Assembly (NCBI GenBank): GCA_024684065.1
Contig: JAIKXO010000340.1
Span: forward strand, 1-13,196
Origin: Lachnospiraceae bacterium
Lineage (GTDB): Bacteria > Bacillota_A > Clostridia > Lachnospirales > Lachnospiraceae
DNA: 13,196 nucleotides
Direction: 5' to 3'
Position numbers and translations under genes: made by a program. Positions 1 through 6,509 of the stretch are shown here, piece after piece. Every line of letters begins with the position of its first letter. The first letter of the stretch is position 1. Below the pieces are notes generated by a model. That model had not been told where the DNA came from. It saw only the letters and a program-made list of their open reading frames with translations, and made no database searches.

Positions 1-13
1 CCCTCCACAATAA

Positions 14-568
14 TCATTTCCTTCCACAGCATTTCTTATATTTCTTTCCGGATCCACAAGGGCATGGATCATTTGGATAAATCTTTTTCTTCATTATTGG
101 CTGGTTTATATGCAGATAATCATCCATAGTAAACGATCTGCGATTGGCTTTTTCTTTTTCCTTTTCCGCATCTTCAAGCCCGTAAAAATACTCGGCCCGC
201 TCCTGATTCCCGAGAGTATTGTATTCATCACCAAGTTCCCGATAGAGGTCTTCTTTATCTCTAAAGTCTTCCCCTGCATTGACCCTCTGGTACAGATCAT
301 CCAGAACCTTCTCAAACCTGTCATCACCATGCTCATTAAGCTGCCTGTAGTATCCGATCCATCCCCAGAGCGGATCCTTTGTCAGGTACTCCTGATACAA
401 CTCCAGGCACTTATCCAGATTGCCCATATAGGCATACTCATCAGCAATATCCCGCAGGGCATTTTCATGGAACAGATCATTACTTCTGCCCCAGTTTATG
501 TTCAATATGTTTTCATCGACCTCGATGGCTTCCATGTAACGTCCGGCATTATGAAGCTCCATTGTCAC
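14..568 (-). CDS. TPR-like protein with C-terminal SEC-C metal-binding motif, probably 5'-truncated
   Basis: The protein (184 aa from the GTG at 568; an in-frame ATG follows at 562) has helical TPR-like segments at about residues 11-65 and 105-135, then an E/K-rich linker. It ends in a SEC-C motif with the metal ligands C169, C171, C180 and C181 in the context [19 protein letters not shown] motifs bind zinc and are found at the C-terminus of SecA and of many small proteins of unknown function. The role here is unknown. No ribosome binding site precedes GTG568 or ATG562. The reading frame stays open upstream to a stop at about 728-730, and the residues just before the start ([14 protein letters not shown]) look like a continuation of the family, whereas those further up do not. 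I infer that the true N-terminus has been lost. Family assignment is firm; start and intactness are not. Confidence 0.7.
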   Translation of the reverse strand: MTMELHNAGRYMEAIEVDENILNINWGRSNDLFHENALRDIADEYAYMGNLDKCLELYQEYLTKDPLWGWIGYYRQLNEHGDDRFEKVLDDLYQRVNAGEDFRDKEDLYRELGDEYNTLGNQERAEYFYGLEDAEKEKEKANRRSFTMDDYLHINQPIMKKKIYPNDPCPCGSGKKYKKCCGRK

Positions 569-711
569 ATCATTTGCCCAGTTCCCGATCTGCCAGTCTA
601 TGAAAAATACCGGCGAAAAGATGCAGTTATGGTGCGGAGAAATAATATATAAACTTTTTGAAGTTGCACTGCCAAGGGCTGTTTTCCTAAGAAATTGTAA
701 GGAGAAAAAAT
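569..711. other. Intergenic stretch left of the ACT gene
   Basis: AT-rich sequence with no convincing terminator or promoter. A 52-codon plus-strand frame (ATG at 600, TAG at 756-758) has no ribosome binding site and is not called. The minus strand holds the possible lost 5' part of the SEC-C gene. Confidence 0.4.
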
Positions 712-792
712 ATGACAGAATTAACTTTCATAGTAATAATTTTAATACAACTTTTTAGGGAACTATACTATAATGTAACCTTCGGAGGCTAA
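712..792 (+). CDS. Candidate 26-residue hydrophobic peptide
   Basis: This is a very short frame, [20 protein letters not shown] then six more residues, running from ATG 712 to TAA 790-792. Its support is a textbook Shine-Dalgarno, AAGGAG at 699-704, seven bases before the ATG, and a hydrophobic core (residues 5-15) that could span or attach to a membrane. It is the only plus-strand start in this stretch with such a signal. It overlaps the last 30 bases of the convergent ACT-domain gene. It could be a true small membrane peptide, or the stub of a gene whose remainder was deleted together with the 5' end of the neighbouring SEC-C gene. Confidence is low because chance frames of this length are common. 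Confidence 0.2.
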   Translation: MTELTFIVIILIQLFRELYYNVTFGG

Positions 793-1128
793 TACTTCAA
801 GAGCCTGCTCAAAGTTTTCTTCTTTCACAAGAATATAGTCCGTATTGTACGTCGATACAGCAAATATACCTATTTTATGTTCCGCGAGAATACCGGACAA
901 TCCTGAGAGTATTCCTATCAGTGAGAAATCCAGCACTCCCTGGATGCGAAAGCCTCTCCAGCCATCATCCCGTTCTGTCGTTCCATCCGGTGTATCTTCA
1001 GTCTTGCACACCAGAGAAAGCTCTTCATCAGTTTTTCCGATAAAGAAAAAATCCGCAGAAAAATCAACAGCCGAAATGTCTGTTATTTTACAAACCGTCA
1101 GTTCAAGATCCAGTTTTTTAAGTTCCAT
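763..1128 (-). CDS. Small ACT-domain protein (ACT_7/COG3603-like)
   Basis: A 121-residue protein. The C-terminal half (about residues 57-121, WRGFRIQGVLDFSLIGILSG onward through LAEHKIGIFAVSTYNTDYIL) carries the glycine-bounded helix and beta-alpha-beta pattern of an ACT domain, of the class found in COG3603 proteins and in CASTOR-type amino-acid sensors. Such domains bind amino acids or other small ligands. Proteins of this size usually consist only of ACT folds and have no enzymatic part, so a ligand-sensing role is inferred and the ligand is unknown. The ATG at 1128 begins MELKKLDLEL, typical for the family; the ribosome binding site in front is weak (GGCGG). It lies alone, about 305 bases from the MATE gene upstream of it. 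Confidence 0.75.
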   Translation of the reverse strand: MELKKLDLELTVCKITDISAVDFSADFFFIGKTDEELSLVCKTEDTPDGTTERDDGWRGFRIQGVLDFSLIGILSGLSGILAEHKIGIFAVSTYNTDYILVKEENFEQALEVLASEGYIIV

Positions 1129-1433
1129 AGTTCACACCGCCATGTATCATGTATAAGGTAACAGAAAATTACGCTGCGTTCTCCCCGGTTAAACAATAAC
1201 CCTTATCTTAGATATCGGTATGAAATATAAAATCTTTAATTTATCACGGGGCAGATACACTCATTTATTCTCTTTTTCGGAAACCGGGATACGCATATAA
1301 ACCCCTGTGCAGTGAACAGCAGGATTTTTGAAGTGAACGGTTTGATGCGCACGAACGCAGAGACGTATGGCCTTATTACGGGGGCTCTGTGGAGATTGTT
1401 ATATAATCGCGAAACGGGACCCAAATGGTCCTC
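1129..1433. other. 305-bp intergenic stretch without a supported gene
   Basis: It separates the MATE gene from the ACT gene. Next to the MATE stop is a small 5-bp hairpin (GGACC / GGTCC, 1417-1431) without a U-tract. Around 1309-1341 the hexamer GTGAAC occurs twice, separated by an AT-rich spacer. A 62-residue minus-strand frame (1236-1424) has no ribosome binding site and no recognisable family, so it is not called. Promoter elements for the ACT gene should lie at the left end, but I see only weak -10-like sequences (TATACA, GATACAT around 1140-1155). Confidence 0.45.
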
Positions 1434-3299
1434 TCATACGATTATGGTCAGGATATTCAGACCGAATGTATTCTGATATGTCATGGAATCTGATATGTAG
1501 CTTACAATGTGCAGACCTATATTATTAAAGGTTGCTCCTTCTTTTTGCGCTTTTGTATCCTCACCTTGAAATAAGCGGGAAGCTTCCTCGGGATTGAAGG
1601 GAATGCCGTCATCCTTGAAGCAGATCACGATCTCCTCATTTATGCAGGAAACGCGGATATCTATACTGTGTTTTCTTTTATCATTGAAACCGTACGTAAC
1701 AATATTGCCGGCAAGTTCCTCCGTGCAGAGTGAAGAAAAATACATCCTCCGTCTCGAAAGTCCGTGCTTTTCACAAAATGCCCATACCTGTCTGGAAAGA
1801 TTGATCACCTCCTCCATACTGTGGACAGTGATATCGATCCTGTTATCCTCCGGTACGCCGAAACCCCTGTCAAAGCACATCAGCCTGTCAAGGCTCACCG
1901 GCGGTTTTTTATTATACAGATATATATATAGTGCGATAATAAAAACGTTGAACACGCTGCCCAAAACCTGGCCGGCCCATACCCCCATCATTCCGCATCG
2001 TGGGACCAGAAGGAGCGTGAAAAGACAGACCCCCAATATCCCGTCAGTTACCGATATGATACGGACTATCCTTTCTTGTGAAAGGCAGTGAAAATAATTG
2101 GAAAAGCCCGCTATAAGCGTACTCAGGGGGGCGAACAGGGGATACAGCGCAAAACCGGCCAGTGTCATCCTGTAAACTTCAGATGTGGGATCATGAAAGA
2201 AAATATTTGTAAAAGGATAAAAAAGTGAGATCTCGACAAGAGCCGCGATCGTGGTAAATCCCACGCCCCATGTCAGAAATGTCTTCATCAGCACCTTCAA
2301 TCCGACCCTGTCCTCTTCTCCGGCAAAAACGCTTCCAAGCACCATTACCGCCGAACTGACGCCCGCAGGGACACACCAGAATATGCTTCCGAAAGAAAAG
2401 ACTGCCGAATATGACGCAAGTCCGTCCTGACCGACATAACGCTGGATAATATTATTCAGGAAAAGTCCTCTAAGGCAGATGCATAATTGCGCGGTGGCTC
2501 CGGGCAGGCCATATATCAGTATATCCCTGATATCCGAAAAAACTATGCTTTCCCGGCTGAAACGTATGACTGCTTTGCTTCCAAGAAAATAAACTCCCTG
2601 GATAATGAAAAAGACAATATTTCCCACCGATGTGGAAAGCCCCAGCCCAAACAGGCCCATGTGAAATACGGCTACAAACAGCCAGTTACAGAAAGCGTTG
2701 ACGGCAAACATCACAGCGACGGAGATATAGCTTCGCTTTTCCTGATGTTCCAATTGCAAAAATGCGGTAAACTGTGTTCCGAGGCAATAAAAAGGCAGGC
2801 CGACCGCATATCCGCGTATGTAGGAAGCAAGCTCAGGTATGATCTCATCCTTCGCATCCATAGCAGTGGCGATCGGAACTGCAAAAAACTCACAGGCGAT
2901 TAGAAGGGCAGTGGAAATCATTATCATAATGATCATGTCAAGCGAGAAAAAGCTCCTCGTTCTTTCCACCATCTTCTTTCCAAGACATTTTCCGCAAAGC
3001 ACCTGAGCGCCGCCGAATATCAGAGTGTTCACGGCGTTCAGAAAGAAGGTCACAGGGCCAAACAGCCCTGTGACCGCCATAGCCTGCGGTCCTATAAGAT
3101 TGCCGGCAAAGCAGTTGTCGATGATGGCATTTGAACCGCCTATGATAACAAGAACGATCTGCACGGGCAGAAGCTTCATGTACAGTCGTGGGATGATCTC
3201 TGACTGAGATGATATCTCACCTGCTTTTTTCTCATCACTGCCCGGCTTTGTGACATGCGTATTCACAGTACCGATTCCTGATATTTTTATTCGGTCCAA
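1434..3299 (-). CDS. MATE-family exporter fused to a C-terminal RsbW-like ATP-binding (HATPase) domain
   Basis: A 621-residue protein. Residues about 38-465 form the multi-helix (roughly 12 TM) MATE/MatE fold, with family features such as the first-helix segment GGSNAIIDNCFAGNLIGPQA and the GLPGATAQL stretch opening the second half. Residues about 487-621 are a GHKL ATPase fold like anti-sigma factors RsbW/SpoIIAB: N-box CTEELAGNIVTYGF (525-538), G1-type DDGIPF (563-568) and G2-type NNIGLHIV (592-599). MATE proteins export drugs or metabolites by cation antiport. What an ATP-binding serine-kinase-like domain does on one is unknown; it may regulate transport or signal. The longest frame starts with TTG at 3299, overlapping the upstream gene by 13 bases. 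A GTG at 3266 with AGGA nine bases upstream is an alternative. Overlap implies translational coupling to the gene at 3287-4222. Confidence 0.85.
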   Translation of the reverse strand: MDRIKISGIGTVNTHVTKPGSDEKKAGEISSQSEIIPRLYMKLLPVQIVLVIIGGSNAIIDNCFAGNLIGPQAMAVTGLFGPVTFFLNAVNTLIFGGAQVLCGKCLGKKMVERTRSFFSLDMIIMIMISTALLIACEFFAVPIATAMDAKDEIIPELASYIRGYAVGLPFYCLGTQFTAFLQLEHQEKRSYISVAVMFAVNAFCNWLFVAVFHMGLFGLGLSTSVGNIVFFIIQGVYFLGSKAVIRFSRESIVFSDIRDILIYGLPGATAQLCICLRGLFLNNIIQRYVGQDGLASYSAVFSFGSIFWCVPAGVSSAVMVLGSVFAGEEDRVGLKVLMKTFLTWGVGFTTIAALVEISLFYPFTNIFFHDPTSEVYRMTLAGFALYPLFAPLSTLIAGFSNYFHCLSQERIVRIISVTDGILGVCLFTLLLVPRCGMMGVWAGQVLGSVFNVFIIALYIYLYNKKPPVSLDRLMCFDRGFGVPEDNRIDITVHSMEEVINLSRQVWAFCEKHGLSRRRMYFSSLCTEELAGNIVTYGFNDKRKHSIDIRVSCINEEIVICFKDDGIPFNPEEASRLFQGEDTKAQKEGATFNNIGLHIVSYISDSMTYQNTFGLNILTIIV

Positions 3300-4222
3300 C
3301 CGAATTCTATGACCTCAGGCTCTTCGGTGAAGGAAGAAAAGGTAGCGGTCGCGTTCTTAAAGTAAAGCATCTGCATATTTGAGTCCTCGGCGCTGTACAT
3401 TGCCTTAAGGCTCGGCATCTTTTCAAGCATTGCGCGCTTGATATCCACGGAATCGTCATTTACAAGCTCACCGGAGATCCTCAGCCACTTTCCGTCCATA
3501 AAGGCACAGAGCTCGACTAAAGGATTCTCAGCTATCTGCTTTGACACGTCCTTAACCTTCCCGGTCTGTATATAAAGCCGCCCGTCATATAATAAGAGCG
3601 TTCCGAACGGCCTTACCCTCGGCTGAAGCTTAACATTCCCGGGATCATCAAGATATTCCGTTTCAGCGTTGGGATCAGCTATTGCCTCAACAGTGGCAAG
3701 GTAATAGGTTTCCGCACCCTCAAGGAAATAATAGACCTTGTCGATGCCCTCGGCATTGGCTATCCTGTTCACTTCCTCAATAAGCTCTGCCAGATGCTCC
3801 TTCATATATGCCGTCAGGTCAGCCAACGAAAGGTTGAATTCCTCATTTAAGAATTCCTCTGCTATAAGGAGGTTTCTGATATGGCCGCCGATCCTTATAA
3901 GCTCCTGCTCAACGCCTGATCCGGAAGCGATAAGCTCAAGTTCCTCCGATCCGTCCTCTGCCCAGAACACTGTATCCGGTATTCCGTTTCCGTCCGCATC
4001 ATGAAGATAAAGATTGAATTCCCCGTCCCCCGTTAAATCGATAGCAACGGTATCAATATCACCGTCACCGCTCTCATCGGAGAAGCAGACATCGGCCGAG
4101 CCGTCGCCGTCAATATCCAGAACGATCTCGTTCCAGCCGCTTCTGACCAGAAGCTTTTTAAGCTCCGGATCATTCATAAGACGTAATTTTGCTTTCCTTA
4201 AATTCCCTGACACTCTGTTCAT
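3287..4222 (-). CDS. Pyridoxamine-5'-phosphate-oxidase-like FMN-binding protein with four N-terminal calcium-loop-like repeats
   Basis: A 311-residue protein with an excellent start: ATG at 4222 with AAGGAGG five bases upstream. Residues 36-87 hold four acidic loops at an exact 13-residue period (starting D36, D49, D62, D75: DIDGDGSAD, DESGDGDID, DLTGDGEFN, DADGNGIPD). This is the DxDxDG pattern of EF-hand, dockerin or thrombospondin-3-type calcium loops. A helical linker (about 104-155) leads to a split-barrel domain (about 160-308; YYLATVEAIAD, RPFGTLLLYDGRLYIQTG, NPLVELCAFMDGKWLRISGE) typical of the PNPOx-like family of Clostridia, which bind FMN, F420 or haem. There is no signal peptide or membrane segment, so calcium-type loops would be cytoplasmic, which is unusual. 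The substrate is unknown. It overlaps the MATE gene and follows the GH31 gene by 212 bases. Confidence 0.8.
   Translation of the reverse strand: MNRVSGNLRKAKLRLMNDPELKKLLVRSGWNEIVLDIDGDGSADVCFSDESGDGDIDTVAIDLTGDGEFNLYLHDADGNGIPDTVFWAEDGSEELELIASGSGVEQELIRIGGHIRNLLIAEEFLNEEFNLSLADLTAYMKEHLAELIEEVNRIANAEGIDKVYYFLEGAETYYLATVEAIADPNAETEYLDDPGNVKLQPRVRPFGTLLLYDGRLYIQTGKVKDVSKQIAENPLVELCAFMDGKWLRISGELVNDDSVDIKRAMLEKMPSLKAMYSAEDSNMQMLYFKNATATFSSFTEEPEVIEFGWTE
3289..3305 (-). promoter_or_regulatory. Hairpin over the stop/start junction of two overlapping genes
   Basis: Arms ATTCGGT and ACCGAAT (7 bp, loop of 3) sit exactly where the upstream gene ends and the possible TTG start of the MATE gene lies; the TTG spans the arm/loop border. 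In the mRNA this could hide the start until a ribosome finishing the upstream gene opens it. The arms also encode the last residues of the upstream protein, so chance cannot be excluded. Confidence 0.3.
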
Positions 4223-4253
4223 GATAACCTCCTTGTAGAAGTAAATAGTTTAC

Positions 4254-4280
4254 TGCGCCGATTTGCAGACCGGATCATTA
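4254..4280 (+). repeat. Internally deleted fragment of the three-hairpin element
   Basis: It starts like the full element (TGCGCCGATTTGC) and continues directly with that element's end (AGACCGGATCATT). The middle is missing, and the join lies at a TTGC present at both deletion borders, suggesting slippage or recombination between short direct repeats. It is immediately left of full copy 1. Confidence 0.75.
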
Positions 4281-4366
4281 TGCGCCGATTTGCGAAGCAA
4301 ATCGTGCGCTTTGGCATAAACTTTAGTTTATGCCGATCCGGTCTGCTTGCAGACCGGATCATTTCC
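4281..4366 (+). repeat. Three-hairpin dispersed element, copy 1 (intergenic)
   Basis: An 86-bp element between the GH31 gene and the gene at 3287-4222. It holds hairpin 1 (GATTTGC/GCAAATC, 4287-4303, extendable by GCGC/GCGC with a bulge), hairpin 2 (GGCATAAACT/AGTTTATGCC, 4313-4334) and hairpin 3 (GATCCGGTCTGC/GCAGACCGGATC, 4335-4360), ending in ATTTCC. All three stems are perfect. It is bracketed by two deleted fragments and by TTAT at both sides if the boundary is set one base inward. It lies 58 bases from the downstream start codon, so as RNA it would fold in the leader of that gene. Confidence 0.9.
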
Positions 4367-4369
4367 TTA

Positions 4370-4386
4370 TACGCCGATTTGCGCTT
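4370..4386 (+). repeat. Short fragment of the three-hairpin element
   Basis: The first 10-11 bases of the element (ACGCCGATTT) joined to an internal GCGCTT, which in the full copy follows hairpin 1. This looks like a second deletion derivative directly right of copy 1. The match is short, so chance cannot be fully excluded. Confidence 0.5.
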
Positions 4387-4434
4387 ACCCGTCTATTGTA
4401 ACATTGAGGTTATACTCTTTCAATACTCTGATCT

Positions 4435-6438
4435 TCATAACTGTTCACCAACAACAGTGGTTTCTCTTAAAAACACCGGAATAACATCAAGCGGCGCGTC
4501 CGCTTCCACGAACCGTCCTCCTTCATACTCTATCCCCGTGGAATGCTCGCGCCAGTTCTCGCCCTTAGGAAGGTAAACTCTCCGTTTTCTTTCCCCTGCT
4601 TTAAATACGGGAGCCACTAAAATATCAGGACCGTAGAGATACTCATCTTCAATTTCCCAGCACTGCCTGTCGTCAGGAAACATATAAAAAAGCGTACGCA
4701 TCACAGGCGTTCCTTTTTCATGCGCTTCCATCATGACCTCTCTCGTATAGGAACGCAGATTTTCCCGAACTTCTATATATTTCCTGCAGATATCATATAC
4801 CTCGTCCCCATAGCTGTAGATCTCATTTGCGGCACCCGAACGGCAGGTCGCTCCTCCGGTAGTTCCCACCTGCGGCTGACGCGGTTCACGGTCGCCGTGC
4901 AGCCTCATTACCGGGCAGAAAGCCCCCCATTCGAACCATCTGGCAAACAGCTCCCGAAAAGCGGGATCGTCCGGATCTCCGCCGTGGAATCCGCCGATAT
5001 CCGTCGTCCACCAGGGGATGCCCGCAATACCCATATTAAGGCCCGCCGCCAGCTGATTTCTCATGCTGTCAAAGCTGGAGGCGATATCTCCCGACCAGAC
5101 TAGAGCGCCGTATTTCTGGCTGCCTGCCCAGGCACAGCGAAGGAGATTTATTATCCCTTCCTGTCCTTCATCCCGCATACCCTCGTAAAAGGTTTTTGCA
5201 TATTCCAGAGGATATATGTTCCCTATTTCAAGATCGGTCCCCAGATAATATCTGTAGTTGTCGAAATCATAGGCGCTATATTCCGGCTCCGCTTCATCCA
5301 GCCAGAAAATGCGGATACCCAGGTCATAATAATTCTTCCTTGCCTTCTCCCACACATATTTTCTTGCCTCTGGGTTCGTTGCGTCAAAATGGATCGTAGC
5401 GCCCTCAAAATTGAGTCCGACACGGAATCCTCTCTCTGTCCGGATCAGATATCCCTTTTCCAGCATTTCCTCATAGTTTTCGCTTTCCCTGTCTACAGTT
5501 GGCCAGACGGAGACCATCAGCTCTGTCCCCATGCTCTTTAATTCATCAACCATTGCCTTCGGGTCAGGCCAGTAGACATGATCGAATTTCCACTCCCCCT
5601 GCTTCGGCCAGTGAAAGAAATCGACAACGATCACATCAAGAGGAATTCCGCGTCTTTTATATTCCCTTGCAACGTTAAGAAGCTCCTCCTGTGTCTGGTA
5701 ACGGAGCTTGCACTGCCAGAAGCCCATTCCGTACTCAGGCATCATCGGCACTCTACCTGTCACGGAAGCGTAGGCCTCTATGATCTCTCCGGGCGTGTCC
5801 CCGGCCACTATCCAGTAGTCTAACGCCCTGGTGCTGTATGCCTCAAAGCTCATTACATTCTTCCCGAAAACGGCCCTTCCTACTGCCGGATTGTTCCATA
5901 GCAGACCGTATCCCAGAGAGGAAACGGCAAAGGGCACCGACGCCTGTGAGTTCCTGTGCGCAAGCTCTATATCAGTTCCTTTCAGGTTGAGATATTTCTG
6001 CTGATACTGGCCCATACCGAAGATCTTTTCATCCGCGCTGAGGGATTCGAGACGCATTGTCAGATGATAATCACCCCCGATATTCGGTTTGAATTCCCTG
6101 CCTTCAACCTCGATCGCGCTGCAATTCGGATCCGTGACATCTCTCCTGTTTCTCCAATACTCTTCAAGGATCAGGGTCTCATCCCTGTATATCTTTATTT
6201 TCCCGGCCACGCTGATCTCGGCTGATATCCTGCCGTTTCTGATCGTACCGCAAACCTCGTCTGTACCAATATCTATCTTATCCGGAGTATCCGGTCTTTC
6301 CGTCAGCGCCCAGTTATTTTCAGGAAAATCTGCGCACTTAGTCGCCCGTATCCTGAGCGCGTTCTCTCCCCAGGGCTCGATCAGAAGCTTTTCTGCATCA
6401 TATCTGTATACAAGCTGTTTTCCATTCTTATAGATCAT
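4435..6438 (-). CDS. Glycoside hydrolase family 31 enzyme (alpha-xylosidase/alpha-glucosidase type)
   Basis: A 667-residue GH31 enzyme that would remove alpha-linked xylose or glucose from the non-reducing end of oligosaccharides. Residues 1-230 are the N-terminal beta-sandwich region, followed by the catalytic barrel (about 233-560) and C-terminal beta domains. The catalytic nucleophile is D381 in IFWLDEAEPE and the acid/base D451 in VWSGDI. Also present are the conserved PWWTTDIGGF (475-484) and MRLHGDREP (511-519). There is no signal peptide, so it is cytoplasmic. The start is the ATG at 6438, seven bases after GGAGG; an ATG at 6444 is too close to it. It follows the GH127 gene by 71 bases and is surely co-transcribed with it. 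Whether xylosidase or glucosidase is not decidable by eye; the neighbouring arabinofuranosidase favours a plant cell-wall substrate. Confidence 0.92.
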   Translation of the reverse strand: MIYKNGKQLVYRYDAEKLLIEPWGENALRIRATKCADFPENNWALTERPDTPDKIDIGTDEVCGTIRNGRISAEISVAGKIKIYRDETLILEEYWRNRRDVTDPNCSAIEVEGREFKPNIGGDYHLTMRLESLSADEKIFGMGQYQQKYLNLKGTDIELAHRNSQASVPFAVSSLGYGLLWNNPAVGRAVFGKNVMSFEAYSTRALDYWIVAGDTPGEIIEAYASVTGRVPMMPEYGMGFWQCKLRYQTQEELLNVAREYKRRGIPLDVIVVDFFHWPKQGEWKFDHVYWPDPKAMVDELKSMGTELMVSVWPTVDRESENYEEMLEKGYLIRTERGFRVGLNFEGATIHFDATNPEARKYVWEKARKNYYDLGIRIFWLDEAEPEYSAYDFDNYRYYLGTDLEIGNIYPLEYAKTFYEGMRDEGQEGIINLLRCAWAGSQKYGALVWSGDIASSFDSMRNQLAAGLNMGIAGIPWWTTDIGGFHGGDPDDPAFRELFARWFEWGAFCPVMRLHGDREPRQPQVGTTGGATCRSGAANEIYSYGDEVYDICRKYIEVRENLRSYTREVMMEAHEKGTPVMRTLFYMFPDDRQCWEIEDEYLYGPDILVAPVFKAGERKRRVYLPKGENWREHSTGIEYEGGRFVEADAPLDVIPVFLRETTVVGEQL

Positions 6439-6509
6439 AATCATTCCTCCGCTCTGCTCTAAAGGGATCCTGCCCCGCAAATTCCATTTTTTTCAGTCTT
6501 CCCCGGGAT

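Noticed and set aside
60..80. GGCATGGATCATTT near the left edge as another element fragment
   Set aside because: It encodes the conserved NDPCP of the SEC-C motif; similarity to the element end is only a few bases.
600..758. 52-residue plus-strand frame starting [14 protein letters not shown]
   Set aside because: The composition looks protein-like, but no ribosome binding site precedes the ATG and it conflicts with the better-signalled short frame at 712-792; no family recognised.
1236..1424. 62-residue minus-strand frame downstream of the MATE gene
   Set aside because: No ribosome binding site, no recognisable family, and a composition rich in I/F/R/K/P without domain pattern; most likely a chance frame in an intergenic stretch.
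4281..4366. CRISPR array or tandem repeat interpretation of the element cluster
   Set aside because: Spacing between copies is irregular, no spacers of uniform length exist, and no cas genes are present.
4335..4366. Hairpin 3 of the element as a standard Rho-independent terminator
   Set aside because: It is followed by ATTTCC rather than a run of T in either orientation, and the same hairpin occurs inside an open gene (8104-8130).
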